64,000 bases of DNA from Leptospira wolffii serovar Khorat str. Khorat-H2 (GCF_000306115.2 NZ_AKWX02000004.1:852784-916783), one strand, 5' to 3'. Positions 19,571 to 28,025 are shown, counted from the first letter of the stretch. Numbers and translations: made by a program. The notes: generated from the letters alone by a model not told the origin.

Positions 19571-20161
19571 ATGAGGAGAATACTGACTCTCTTTTTTTTC
19601 ACCCTTTTGGCAGGATCCGGAATCGCCGCATATTTCCTACAGGACAGCCTGGATTCCCCTTGGATCCACTGGGTCTTTTCCAAATTCTCCTTCTGGATTT
19701 TCCTACTCGTCCTAATACTTTCCGCTCTCGCCATGATCCGAATCTTTAGGAGAGCCAAAAAGGCCATTCGTTCCCAGAACGAGGCCATGGAAAAACACCT
19801 AAGCGGAATTTTGGACGAACTAGTCCAGGATTCCCAAGCCTTGGGAGAATTCTTAAAAATCGATCTCCCTCAAATGGAGGAGAGAATCAAAAGATCCAAG
19901 GATATAGTTCCTAAGGAGATTCATTCCGCTTACAGCGCCAATTGGACCAAAATACGGACAGAGGCGGAATCGGCGCTTAGAGATCTGGACACTCTTCCTT
20001 TGGAACCGGATCGGATAGAAGAGGAAAAATCTAAGAAGACTCATGCCGTTTTGGAATATAAGGATCTTCTAAATCGCCACACCAAGGCCAAAAAGATCCT
20101 GGAAAGAGTCAGGTCCGACCTTTCCTTATTGAAGGAAAAACTTTCGGAGAAAGGCTGTTGA
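19571..20161 (+). CDS. two-TM protein with cytoplasmic coiled coil
   Basis: 196 residues, ATG with GAGAAGG before it. Two N-terminal membrane segments (RILTLFFFTLLAGSGIAAYF and FSFWIFLLVLILSALAMIRI) are followed by about 130 residues of charged helix and coiled coil (AMEKHLSGILDELVQDSQAL, RTEAESALRDLDTLPLEP, LLNRHTKAKKILERVRSDLS). The stop overlaps the TTG start of the amidase gene (TTGA). Envelope-associated, function unknown. Confidence 0.65.
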   Translation: MRRILTLFFFTLLAGSGIAAYFLQDSLDSPWIHWVFSKFSFWIFLLVLILSALAMIRIFRRAKKAIRSQNEAMEKHLSGILDELVQDSQALGEFLKIDLPQMEERIKRSKDIVPKEIHSAYSANWTKIRTEAESALRDLDTLPLEPDRIEEEKSKKTHAVLEYKDLLNRHTKAKKILERVRSDLSLLKEKLSEKGC

Positions 20162-21492
20162 AAAGGATCGTATTCGTTTCCGTCTTATTCTACCTTTCAC
20201 TAGGATGCGCTTCAACAATTCCTACTTCTCTTTCCATTTCGGAAAAGGAAGAAGGTTTTCTTCCGATCGCATCCCTACTCCCTCCTGAAAAACGACTCTC
20301 CGATCTTGCATCCTCCCGTTGGAGCTGGAAAGTTAAAGGAATTCTAATACATCATACCAAAGGACTGAGTCCGGAGGAATACGTATCTAAGAGCGCGAAT
20401 GCGGGCTGGCTCGTGCATTCTCTCGTGGATAAGAAGGGAAGAATCTTCCTACTCGAAGAACCGGGATCTTGGGAGCTCAAGGCTGCCCCTAAAATGGATC
20501 CATATATGATCCATGTAACCTGGGAGGGAGACAAGGACGACATCCTCAAACGACCGGACCAGAAAAAGGCCCTGATTTCCCTGATCGCTAAATTCTCCAA
20601 ACAATACGGAGTTCCCCTCACGAATCACGATGTATCCTCCCAAAAGGGAATTTTCACGCATACCCAGGCCAAGAAAAAGTTCGGAAGATTTCTGAATGGA
20701 AGCGATTGCGGAAACGAAAACGTACTCAAATCTATTTTAGAAGAAGCGGGAGGGAAATATTTCCCCGAATCCGAATGGAAGGATAGATACGGAGATTGGG
20801 TTCTTCGTAAAGAGCGTCCTTTCGTAGGACAAAACGGAGAGATCAAGGATCCGAGCTACGATAGAGGAAGAGGAATCACTCCTATTCCTCAGGCCGAACT
20901 GGAGAGTATAGAGAAAACTTCCGAAGGACTATTGCCCGAAGAGAAACGCCTCAAGTACAATTACAGGGGGATGATCAGCGCCGATTGTGTGGTCCTGCAT
21001 TTTACCGCGATCTCGGATTACGACGGAACGCTAAGAGTATTAGAAAAACGAAATTTAGCCGCCACTTTCCTTGCGGATAAGGACGGAAAAATGTACCAGC
21101 TACTGGACCACCCTCTGCATATGGCGGCGGCTGCGACCGGGACCAACCGGAACTGTTTCCAAATAGAAATCGTAGGAAAAGACACGGAGATGCTACTCGC
21201 AAATCCGGCTCAAACCGCATCCGTGGCCAAATTGGTCCGGGAGCTCTGCGAAAAATACAAGATCCCCGCCAATAATAGAAGCATAGAATCCCTGAAAGGA
21301 ATCTTCTCCCACACCCAAGCCAAGAAAAAATGGGGAGGTTCCATCTTTTTAGATGCGCAGGATTTCGACCCTGGAGAACCTTATATGAAAAAGATTCTAG
21401 AGTTATTGACCGGAACTTTTTATGAGGAAAAAGACTGGTTCGAAAGGACGAGTGAGAACTGGATTCTACTCTTCACCGACTTTCAGCCTTGA
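20158..21492 (+). CDS. lipoprotein with two N-acetylmuramoyl-L-alanine amidase-like domains
   Basis: 444 residues, TTG start overlapping the upstream stop. Lipobox YLSLGC (Cys about 17). Two Amidase_2/PGRP-type domains follow in tandem. Domain 1 (about 55-190) has ILIHHTKG, NAGWLVHSLVDKKGRIF, THTQAKKKFG and SDCG. Domain 2 (about 270-420) has VVLHFTA, LAATFLADKDGKMYQL, SHTQAKKKWGG and FDPGEPYM. Zinc ligands expected at the first-strand His, the SHTQ/THTQ His and the final Cys/Asp are present in both. It probably cleaves the amide between MurNAc and L-Ala in the periplasm. The 3' end overlaps the convergent AraC gene by 27 bp. Confidence 0.8.
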   Translation: MKRIVFVSVLFYLSLGCASTIPTSLSISEKEEGFLPIASLLPPEKRLSDLASSRWSWKVKGILIHHTKGLSPEEYVSKSANAGWLVHSLVDKKGRIFLLEEPGSWELKAAPKMDPYMIHVTWEGDKDDILKRPDQKKALISLIAKFSKQYGVPLTNHDVSSQKGIFTHTQAKKKFGRFLNGSDCGNENVLKSILEEAGGKYFPESEWKDRYGDWVLRKERPFVGQNGEIKDPSYDRGRGITPIPQAELESIEKTSEGLLPEEKRLKYNYRGMISADCVVLHFTAISDYDGTLRVLEKRNLAATFLADKDGKMYQLLDHPLHMAAAATGTNRNCFQIEIVGKDTEMLLANPAQTASVAKLVRELCEKYKIPANNRSIESLKGIFSHTQAKKKWGGSIFLDAQDFDPGEPYMKKILELLTGTFYEEKDWFERTSENWILLFTDFQP

Positions 21493-22689
21493 CGAGGTTT
21501 CCAAGGAACCGTTCTTTTTACCTTCTCCCAATTCCACCATTCCTCCGAGATTGCGTCCTAATGCTTGGCCGGATCTGGAAGTATGAATCTTAGGATTTCC
21601 GGAATTCTCCTGCTTCTTCCGTCTCAATTGGCTCGGAGTCTTACCCGTAACCTTACGAAAGGCGTCGTTAAAGGAAGATTTAGAATTGAATCCAACGAAA
21701 TAACAGATGGAAAGGATATCCTGATCGGGATTCTCCCCTAAAAGCCTCACAGCCTCGTCGATCCGAAATCGATTGATATAATTATGAAAGCCGGTCTGCA
21801 AATGCTCGTTCAGAAATTCAGTCAACTGGTAGGGCTTTATCCCCAAGTCTTCCGACAAGGAATGAAGGGTCAGGTCCGGATCCCTATACAATCTATCCTC
21901 GTTCATAAGCTCTTCTATCCTGAGTTCCAGAAGATTCAGGTCCAGGCCCACTAAAAGGGATTTCTCGTATTTCTTCTTTCTCACTTCCCGAGTCAGGGGG
22001 GCGAAGAAATCCGGATAACGGGAAGGAGCCAAGAATAACATGAAAATGATCAACGTTACTAGAATTCCTCCTACGCTGAAAAAAGAAGAGGAGCCGAACA
22101 TGAAACCGAACACGAGAGAACACATGGCCACCATTGTAACGGTGGCTAAGATCAGAATGAAACGGATCTGCGCCTTTAGTTCGGGAACGGAAATGACAGT
22201 AAGAAGCATACGATAACGAAAAACGAAATACGCGGTGGTCAAAGCCGTGGTGGCAAAGAATCCGAAGGATAAGTAATGCTTATAACGATAGGCCCTAAGC
22301 TCCGCCAAATCCTCTATGATGGAGGCCCAGGGTCTTGCGAAGAATAGACATTCTCCTAAAAAGAACATGCCGGGAATCAGAAAATGCACACGAATATCCC
22401 GGTATAGAGTCTGGTTGGGATATACAAGGGAATGCGTATACAATAAGGACAAGGGTCCGATGGTGGAAAAGGAAGTGAGAAGAAGAAAAATGGAATGAGG
22501 ATAGGTCTGGTCCAATTCCCAAATCACATTGGCCACGGAGAATTGGATGATTCCCAAAGAAAGAAATAGAAGAGCGCTAATCCTATTTTCTCTCGGATTT
22601 TTGGGGGAAATCAGTCTTTGAATTACTAAAAGAAAGGAAAGACCGCTTCCGAAGTAAAGGATAGGAGTCACCAACCCCGGATTTAACAT
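21466..22689 (-). CDS. AraC-family regulator with N-terminal membrane sensor
   Basis: 407 residues. About seven hydrophobic segments span residues 5-225 (TPILYFGSGLSFLLVIQRLI, SIFLLLTSFSTIGPLSLLYT, VTMVAMCSLVFGFMFG, GGILVTLIIFMLFLAP). An AraC helix-turn-helix pair follows (about 270-365: LTLHSLSEDLGIKPYQLTEF, ILSICYFVGFNSKSSFNDAF, FRKVTGKTPSQLRRK). The C-terminal 35 residues are low complexity. Such membrane-bound AraC regulators are frequent in this genus; the signal is unknown. The gene faces an intergenic region shared with the cytochrome gene and may control it. Confidence 0.85.
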   Translation of the reverse strand: MLNPGLVTPILYFGSGLSFLLVIQRLISPKNPRENRISALLFLSLGIIQFSVANVIWELDQTYPHSIFLLLTSFSTIGPLSLLYTHSLVYPNQTLYRDIRVHFLIPGMFFLGECLFFARPWASIIEDLAELRAYRYKHYLSFGFFATTALTTAYFVFRYRMLLTVISVPELKAQIRFILILATVTMVAMCSLVFGFMFGSSSFFSVGGILVTLIIFMLFLAPSRYPDFFAPLTREVRKKKYEKSLLVGLDLNLLELRIEELMNEDRLYRDPDLTLHSLSEDLGIKPYQLTEFLNEHLQTGFHNYINRFRIDEAVRLLGENPDQDILSICYFVGFNSKSSFNDAFRKVTGKTPSQLRRKKQENSGNPKIHTSRSGQALGRNLGGMVELGEGKKNGSLETSSRLKVGEE

Positions 22690-23008
22690 AGTCGGTATAT
22701 TAAGAAAATGAAAGGGATTGTCAAGTTTTCTCGACCCGATTCGCGATTCTCACACAAAGAATCCAATTCGGTTTCATTAGATTCATTTATTTATAACGCC
22801 TCTATTTCGATTGGATGCCCAACCAACAAAGCCTCCTCCTCTTATATTTTACTTATTTTATAAGTTTGCTTTTTGAAACAACTGTTCGAATAACGAAACT
22901 CGAACGTTCGAATTCTATCTCTCGGACGACCGTCTCTTATTTTCGATATATTCTCCTCACACAGATCTCATCCGGAATCATTCTGACCTTCCGGACTAGG
23001 AGCGGAAA
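22690..23008. promoter_or_regulatory. divergent intergenic region with TCGAACGTTCGA palindrome
   Basis: 319 bp between the AraC regulator and the diheme cytochrome gene, AT-rich at its centre. The only sharp feature is the 12-bp perfect palindrome TCGAACGTTCGA at 22900-22911, with two further TTCGAA/TTCGAAT half-like sites at 22885 and 22907. It lies about 100 bp upstream of the cytochrome ATG and is a possible operator. The last bases (AGGAG, 22998-23002) are the ribosome binding site of the cytochrome gene. No small gene is seen. Confidence 0.4.
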
Positions 23009-25318
23009 ATGGAAATGCAAAAGTTAGGTACTGCTAAGAAATATCTGCAGTACGCGTTGGTCGGGCTTGGCGTATTGGCCGCGGGATGTCCCGTAGGAAT
23101 CTTTACGGAATTCCCGGACCAAGAGGAAATATGTAAATTCGATCCGGTTCGGGAGGGTATCCGTGCGATTTCCGCATCCGTATTCCCCCAGCCTGTTCTA
23201 CAATCCGTTTTGATTAACGGAAACCTTGCCTGGCAAGTCGTCACAGACGGACCGGCTTACCCGACTCCCACGCTGAGTCCGGGACAAACGATAACACTCA
23301 AAGGTACCGGTTTCGGAGCCGGACCGGATGTGGATTATTCCAAAATCATGATCGGAAACACAAGGATCCTGGAAACGGATCTGAGAATGTTCGAGCAAAG
23401 ATTGGACATCACCAAGCAAGTCAACTTCGAAGTCGACGAGGTACATGATAGCTGGAGTAAATACATTCTCTCCTGGACGGATACTCAGATCCAATTCAAG
23501 GTTCCGGAACATGTAAGCTCCGGTCCGATCATCGTGCAGGTACAGAAAAGACTCGGATATAACGATTCCTTACTCAGACCCGGGCAACCTCATAACGTAA
23601 TCGATGCACAGACCAGAAGAATCACGGACGAGGATTTCAAACACAAATGCGACGTTGTTTCCCTCTTGAGCGATGCGAAAGGCACCGATCCTCTTCCCGT
23701 TAACGTGAATAACCCCGGCTTCGCTTCCTTATTGGCACTCGGAGAAAAGGTATTCTGGTCCTACGATTTCAATATCGGAGTCGCACACGCCATCCGAAAC
23801 CTAGATTGGAAAAAGATCTTCAATTACCAGGCGACGGATCCGGTTACCGGATATACCGCGGATCCTCTTCTGCTCTTCGGAGCGTATAAAACGGTTGCAG
23901 GAGAAGTTCCTACAGCGGCTACGGATAATGTATATTTTGATCCTTATCCGCAACCCACTCCGATCCCGGGATATCTGGGAGGGGACCAACTCTTCAAAGG
24001 AAATACGAGAAACAGCGGATGGGCGGGATATCGTTATGCGGAAGCTTCTCATCCTTATACCGGAAAAGGAGAATGGATCGGATTCAACTGCGCGTCCTGT
24101 CACGGATACAGAATCACATTCGAAGCTTCTCCCGGAAATTCGGTCACTCGCGTGATTCCAGGACTTCCTAACCCGAAATGGTCCATGAAATGGTCCCTAC
24201 TAGGAGATTTCAAAGGAATCAAGGAGAACGAACCTGGACCGGTATTCGACTCCGGTTCCAAAGACGTGGATAAGACCATGCTCATCTACGTTATGCCTCA
24301 AGGAGCGGGAGAACACGCACTCATACGAATCAAGGGAGAAGGAAGCGAAACGGACAACGATTACCAATTCTCTCCTATCGCTATCCCGAACGTTACCAAT
24401 TATATGGGTGTGAGAAGATCCCTCTCCCACACGGAATCCTATGTGGGATTCGAAGGTTCCTACATCCATTCGGAAGAACCGGACGGAGCCACCGGGTCCA
24501 TGCACCAGAAGGAACTGCAGGCTCTTACGGCATATATGACGAAGTTGGACCAATACGACCGACCTCTAAGACAAGTGGGAGTCTATCGTTGGCTGAAATC
24601 CAAAGGCAAACTGGTTCCTCAAGTCGGAGGGGATCCGGGTGAAGGAAACTTCGTGCAAGCGGGATGGGAGAATATTCCCGGAGTGACCTCGGCTGTGAAT
24701 CGAGGAAAGGCGACTTTCCAAAGAGATTGTGGCTCTTGTCACAACGATAAGGTAGGATTGAATTCCAACGAAAGAATGTTCAAGCTAAACGAAGTAGGAA
24801 GATTCTTCGCTCCCACAATCTACCAAAGAGCGCAACAATCCATTCGTGCGACCTTCCTAAGAGATATGTATTGGGTGCAGCACAGAGGGTTATTAAGCGA
24901 CGGACACGTGAGAAACCTGGAGGACTTGGTGAATCCGGATCGATGCGTGGAAGGATCCGCTCTGTATAACCAATATTATACGTTGCACGCTCCTGCAACC
25001 CCCGCGTTGGGCGGACCGGATTTCCCGGAGCCTTATCCTCCTCAAAACAGGAAAGGCGACGTGTTCCGGGCTTTCAGATCACCGACCAACGACGCGGGAA
25101 TCAAAAGGAATCGATTCATCGAGAGGCATAAATATTTCGTAACGGTTCCATGGGATACCCAATGGTATTACTGGGATTACCAAAAGATGAGAAGGGAATA
25201 CGGACCGGACGAATTGGGAACCTCCAAGCCGATCGGACTACCGGCAACTCCTCACCCATGGTGTACCCAATCGAGCGGGGAGATCGACGATCTGGTGGAG
25301 TACATACTCACATTATAA
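23009..25318 (+). CDS. diheme cytochrome c lipoprotein with IPT/TIG domain
   Basis: 769 residues. A signal peptide ends at the lipobox VLAAGC (Cys about 27). Residues about 75-190 are an IPT/TIG-like beta domain (LSPGQTITLKGTGFGAGPDV, SWTDTQIQFKVPEHVSSGPI). Two heme c sites follow: C361-A-S-C-H365 and C574-G-S-C-H578. The 213-residue heme spacing, the overall size of the heme part and the two-heme layout recall RoxA-type dioxygenases and MauG-like cytochrome peroxidases. The C-terminus ends IDDLVEYILTL, typical of cytochrome c domains. AGGAG sits 6 nt before the ATG. Surface or periplasmic redox enzyme; substrate unknown. Confidence 0.75.
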   Translation: MEMQKLGTAKKYLQYALVGLGVLAAGCPVGIFTEFPDQEEICKFDPVREGIRAISASVFPQPVLQSVLINGNLAWQVVTDGPAYPTPTLSPGQTITLKGTGFGAGPDVDYSKIMIGNTRILETDLRMFEQRLDITKQVNFEVDEVHDSWSKYILSWTDTQIQFKVPEHVSSGPIIVQVQKRLGYNDSLLRPGQPHNVIDAQTRRITDEDFKHKCDVVSLLSDAKGTDPLPVNVNNPGFASLLALGEKVFWSYDFNIGVAHAIRNLDWKKIFNYQATDPVTGYTADPLLLFGAYKTVAGEVPTAATDNVYFDPYPQPTPIPGYLGGDQLFKGNTRNSGWAGYRYAEASHPYTGKGEWIGFNCASCHGYRITFEASPGNSVTRVIPGLPNPKWSMKWSLLGDFKGIKENEPGPVFDSGSKDVDKTMLIYVMPQGAGEHALIRIKGEGSETDNDYQFSPIAIPNVTNYMGVRRSLSHTESYVGFEGSYIHSEEPDGATGSMHQKELQALTAYMTKLDQYDRPLRQVGVYRWLKSKGKLVPQVGGDPGEGNFVQAGWENIPGVTSAVNRGKATFQRDCGSCHNDKVGLNSNERMFKLNEVGRFFAPTIYQRAQQSIRATFLRDMYWVQHRGLLSDGHVRNLEDLVNPDRCVEGSALYNQYYTLHAPATPALGGPDFPEPYPPQNRKGDVFRAFRSPTNDAGIKRNRFIERHKYFVTVPWDTQWYYWDYQKMRREYGPDELGTSKPIGLPATPHPWCTQSSGEIDDLVEYILTL

Positions 25319-25337
25319 CTTCCATTTTTGTTCGGCA

Positions 25338-25365
25338 GGAGAGCCCGGTGTCGGCCGGGTTCTCC
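25338..25365 (+). terminator. strong hairpin after the cytochrome gene, no T tract
   Basis: GGAGAGCCCGG (25338-25348) pairs with CCGGGTTCTCC (25355-25365) with one G-T pair and a 6-nt loop; TTCGG and CCGAA outside may extend it. It lies 20 bp after the cytochrome stop. The missing T tract makes it a weak candidate as an intrinsic terminator; a 3'-end-protecting structure is an alternative. Confidence 0.45.
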
Positions 25366-25400
25366 CGAAGAAGAAGCTAAAACCTCTTCCGTCTTTTTCG

Positions 25401-25414
25401 TTAGAATATTCTAA
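25401..25414. promoter_or_regulatory. TTAGAATATTCTAA palindrome (Fur-family-like half-sites)
   Basis: A 14-bp perfect inverted repeat built from the same TTAGAAT half-site as the dps operator at 26079-26097, but without the central spacer base. CATAAT at 25433-25438 downstream could be a -10 element. No protein gene starts here, so it may regulate a transcript covering the structured element at 25449-25484. Confidence 0.4.
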
Positions 25415-25448
25415 TGCCGAACTTCATTTTTCCATAATAGACATTCGG

Positions 25449-25484
25449 GCGACCCCCTTCGGGGCCGGGCTACTCCGGGTTCGC
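25449..25484. other. compact three-way-junction-like structured element
   Basis: GCGA (25449-25452) can pair with TCGC (25481-25484). It encloses CCCC-TTC-GGGG (25454-25464) and CCGG-GCTACT-CCGG (25465-25478). A CTTTTT run occurs at 25505-25510 on plus, and a further hairpin GACAGG/CCTGTC lies at about 25543-25565. It sits in the 262-bp gap between two convergent genes. It may be a REP-like repeat, a terminator region or a small RNA. Confidence 0.4.
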
Positions 25485-25580
25485 TAATCGCTCATCCCTC
25501 GCATTCTTTTTAAAATAATACGATCTCGTAAACCGGCTCGGGACAGGCCCTACGTATCCCTGTCGCAGCGAACAACAAAG

Positions 25581-26048
25581 CTACTCGAGCATACTCCTAA
25601 GCATCCAAGCGGTCTTCTCGTGAATCTCCAATCTTTGGGTCAGAAGATCCGTGGTCACCTCGTCTCCGCCGGAATCCGCGGAAGGGAGAATGGCTCTCGC
25701 GGTGCGAATCACGGCCTCGTGTCCTTCCACCAGATTTTTGAGCATGTCTTCCGCCTTCGGGACTCCGTCTTCTTCTTTCAAAGAAGTCAAAGAGGAGAAC
25801 GCCTTGTAGGTACCAGGAGCAGGATAACCGAGAGAACGAATTCTCTCCGCGACCAAATCCAGAGCATTCCAAAGCTCGGTGTATTGGGTCATGAACATGA
25901 GATGGAGAGTATTGAACAAGGGACCGGTCACGTTCCAATGGTAGTTATGAGTCTTTAAGTATAAGAAATAGGTGTCGGCTAAGAGCTTTTGCAGACCTTG
26001 GTTGATCGCCTCTCGGTCTTTTTCCGGAATTCCAATATTCGGTTTCAT
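25581..26048 (-). CDS. dps: Dps/ferritin-like DNA-protection protein
   Basis: 155 residues, the usual Dps length. Ferroxidase residues are recognisable in [20 protein letters not shown] followed by [20 protein letters not shown]. The second helix pair contains [20 protein letters not shown], and [15 protein letters not shown] closes the bundle. Dps oxidises iron with peroxide, stores it and protects DNA. ATG with CCAGGAGG in front. A perfect 9-1-9 inverted repeat lies 31-49 bp upstream, fitting peroxide/iron control by a Fur-family repressor. Confidence 0.93.
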   Translation of the reverse strand: MKPNIGIPEKDREAINQGLQKLLADTYFLYLKTHNYHWNVTGPLFNTLHLMFMTQYTELWNALDLVAERIRSLGYPAPGTYKAFSSLTSLKEEDGVPKAEDMLKNLVEGHEAVIRTARAILPSADSGGDEVTTDLLTQRLEIHEKTAWMLRSMLE

Positions 26049-26078
26049 AAAATCCTCCTGGTAAAAATGGTTTATAGA

Positions 26079-26097
26079 ATTTAGAATGATTCTAAAT
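26079..26097 (-). promoter_or_regulatory. PerR/Fur-type operator upstream of dps
   Basis: ATTTAGAATGATTCTAAAT is a perfect inverted repeat with 9-base arms around one central base. Its core, TTAGAAT-n-ATTCTAA, has the 7-1-7 architecture of PerR boxes (Bacillus type TTATAAT-n-ATTATAA). It lies in the dps promoter region, and dps is a classical PerR target. Which Fur-family member binds cannot be told from sequence. Confidence 0.7.
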
Positions 26098-26196
26098 CCT
26101 TAGACAAAAGCAAACCTTTCTTAACCGGAAAAGAATTTCTTTTCTCTATTTTTTTCCAAACCAATTTTTCAATGCCAAAAACGCGAGAGTTATCAT

Positions 26197-27414
26197 TTGA
26201 ACCCAACCTCTAAAATTCCGGTCATTTCCCGACAGGTTTGGATCCTCTGCTGGATCAGCTTCTTCACGGACGTTGCATCCGAAATGCTCTATCCCATTCT
26301 TCCACTTTATCTATCGTCCATAGGATATTCCTTCGGATGGATCGGGCTTTTGGAAGGTTGCGCGGAGGCTACGGCTGGACTCAGCAAGGGAGGCTTCGGC
26401 AAATGGAGCGACGCATCGGGCAAGAGAGTTCCCTTCATACAACTCGGGTACGCGTTGAGCGCAATCTCTAAGCCGTTACTCGTAGCATTCCGATCCATAG
26501 GTTGGATTTTCTTCGCAAGGACCCTGGACCGATTCGGAAAAGGCATCCGGACCGGAGCGAGAGACGCATTGCTCTCGGACGAAGCGACACCGGAAACCAA
26601 GGGGAGAATTTTCGGAATCCATAGGGCTATGGATACGAGCGGAGCGATCCTCGGGCCTGTACTCGCACTCGCCCTTATGGATACGCTCGAGCTTTCCTAT
26701 TCTTCTTTGTTCCTAATTTCAGCGATTCCGGGAATCTGCACTGTGGGTCTAAGCTGGTTTCTAAGAGAAAAAGAAAAGTCGAAGGAAGAGAAACCTGTTA
26801 GCGAAAAGAACGGCTTCTTCGATATGTTCGTATATTGGAAAAGTAGCCCCAAAAAATACAAAACCATCGTACTCTTGTTATTATTGTTCGCACTCGCAAA
26901 CAGCTCGGACCTATTTTTACTTTTCAGAGTAAAACAAGTCCTCTCCTCGGATCGATCCATGATTTCGGTATACATATTCTATAATCTAATCTACGCTCTT
27001 TTCGCATTTCCTTTCGGATACATAGCGGATAGGATCGGGTTAAAGAGAATCCTCTCCCTGGGGCTGATCCTCTTCGCGGTTTCTTACGGAGGAATGGGCT
27101 CTGCGAAAGAACTTTACGAATTCGTGATTCTTTTTTTCCTATACGGAATGTATTCCGCCGCGACGGAAGGGGTCGCCAAGGCGCTTATCAGCAATACCAT
27201 ACCTTCTTCCGAAGCAGCGAGCGCATTAGGAACTTATGCAGGATTACAGAGCATATGTTTACTCGTGGCGAGCGTATTTGCAGGATGGGCCTGGGAGAAT
27301 GTCGGACCGAATTTCGTATTCGTATTTAGTGCATCCGTAGCCGGAGCCGTAGGAATTGCAGTATTGGTTTTAAAGCTGGAAAGGGGGGACCTGCGGGAAA
27401 AAGGTTCCGCTTAG
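26197..27414 (+). CDS. MFS transporter
   Basis: 405 residues with about 11-12 membrane segments. The early part (WILCWISFFTDVASEMLYPI, LPLYLSSIGYSFGWIGLLEG) and the loop motif GGFGKWSDASGKR plus DRFGKGIRTGARDALLSDEA are typical of the MFS subgroup in which a conserved R/K-G-x-R-T loop follows TM4. The second half has a matching loop (FGYIADRIGLKRILSLG). The TTG start at 26197 has only a weak ribosome binding site. Substrate unknown. It is the last gene with the composition of the backbone before the AT-rich island. Confidence 0.85.
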   Translation: MNPTSKIPVISRQVWILCWISFFTDVASEMLYPILPLYLSSIGYSFGWIGLLEGCAEATAGLSKGGFGKWSDASGKRVPFIQLGYALSAISKPLLVAFRSIGWIFFARTLDRFGKGIRTGARDALLSDEATPETKGRIFGIHRAMDTSGAILGPVLALALMDTLELSYSSLFLISAIPGICTVGLSWFLREKEKSKEEKPVSEKNGFFDMFVYWKSSPKKYKTIVLLLLLFALANSSDLFLLFRVKQVLSSDRSMISVYIFYNLIYALFAFPFGYIADRIGLKRILSLGLILFAVSYGGMGSAKELYEFVILFFLYGMYSAATEGVAKALISNTIPSSEAASALGTYAGLQSICLLVASVFAGWAWENVGPNFVFVFSASVAGAVGIAVLVLKLERGDLREKGSA

Positions 27415-27596
27415 ATTTAGTAGAATAATCAGATAAATTGATATATTATCAAATCAAACTACATCTCTTTTCTTTTTTTGATTTTGAATTCTCATTATCT
27501 CCATTGTATTGAAAGTATATTATTGATGTATTTGTGAGCTTTAGTGCTCGTTAAATTTTATCTTTACAAACTTTCTGCAAGTCTAACTTTTGGGTT
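27415..27596 (+). promoter_or_regulatory. AT-rich left boundary of metal island with TTGATA-TAT-TATCAA repeat
   Basis: Composition falls sharply after the MFS stop. The inverted repeat TTGATATATTATCAA (27438-27452) is the only sharp motif and could be an operator for the efflux operon, since no regulator gene is encoded nearby. No clear -35/-10 pair could be fixed. No direct repeat or integrase marks the boundary. Confidence 0.35.
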
Positions 27597-27983
27597 ATGA
27601 TTACGGGCTTGCACAAAATTCTAGTATGCTTGTCGCTTTTCTCTGCTAGCTTTCTTGCAGCCACCTGTAATACAATTTGCGAATTTGATTTAACAAAATC
27701 TACTGAGCCAGCCTCTCTGCACGATTTAGGCTCTTGCCATGAATCGTCTGCTCCTAAAGAGGAATCACATTGTGAATGGGACATGGGTAGTTTAAATCTT
27801 TCTCATAAAGAGAAATTGGCTTACTCTTTTGCTCTTCTTTCTTTCCTAAGTTCTTATATATCTTTTGTAGATTCAATACTGAATATAGATATTGTAGCTA
27901 CGAATTTATTTGATCCGATAGTTCCAATCTATCTTTATTCCGATCCAGTCTCAAACATTAATACCATACGAATCCTTATATAA
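27597..27983 (+). CDS. small exported Cys/His protein heading the metal-efflux operon
   Basis: 128 residues with a signal-like segment (LVCLSLFSASFLAATCNTIC) and a short mature region carrying CEFD, GSCHES and ESHCEWD. A second hydrophobic segment follows (SFALLSFLSSYISFVDSILN). The Cys/His pairs suggest metal or redox sensitivity. It sits 42 bp ahead of the CzcC-like gene and shares its low GC. Small periplasmic proteins at this position in other bacteria are metal chaperones or sensors, but no family is recognised. Confidence 0.55.
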   Translation: MITGLHKILVCLSLFSASFLAATCNTICEFDLTKSTEPASLHDLGSCHESSAPKEESHCEWDMGSLNLSHKEKLAYSFALLSFLSSYISFVDSILNIDIVATNLFDPIVPIYLYSDPVSNINTIRILI

Positions 27984-27984
27984 T

Positions 27985-28016
27985 CCACGTTTTTAAAGTC
28001 TTTGCTTTAAACGTGG
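27985..28016 (+). other. hairpin overlapping the Shine-Dalgarno of the CzcC-like gene
   Basis: CCACGTTTTTAAAG (27985-27998) pairs with CTTTAAACGTGG (28005-28016) with two bulged T. It begins 1 bp after the stop of the small Cys gene. Its 3' arm covers the first bases of the GGAGG (28015-28019) used by the GTG start at 28026. It may tune translation of the efflux genes or end the first gene. Confidence 0.5.
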
Positions 28017-28025
28017 AGGTTATAC

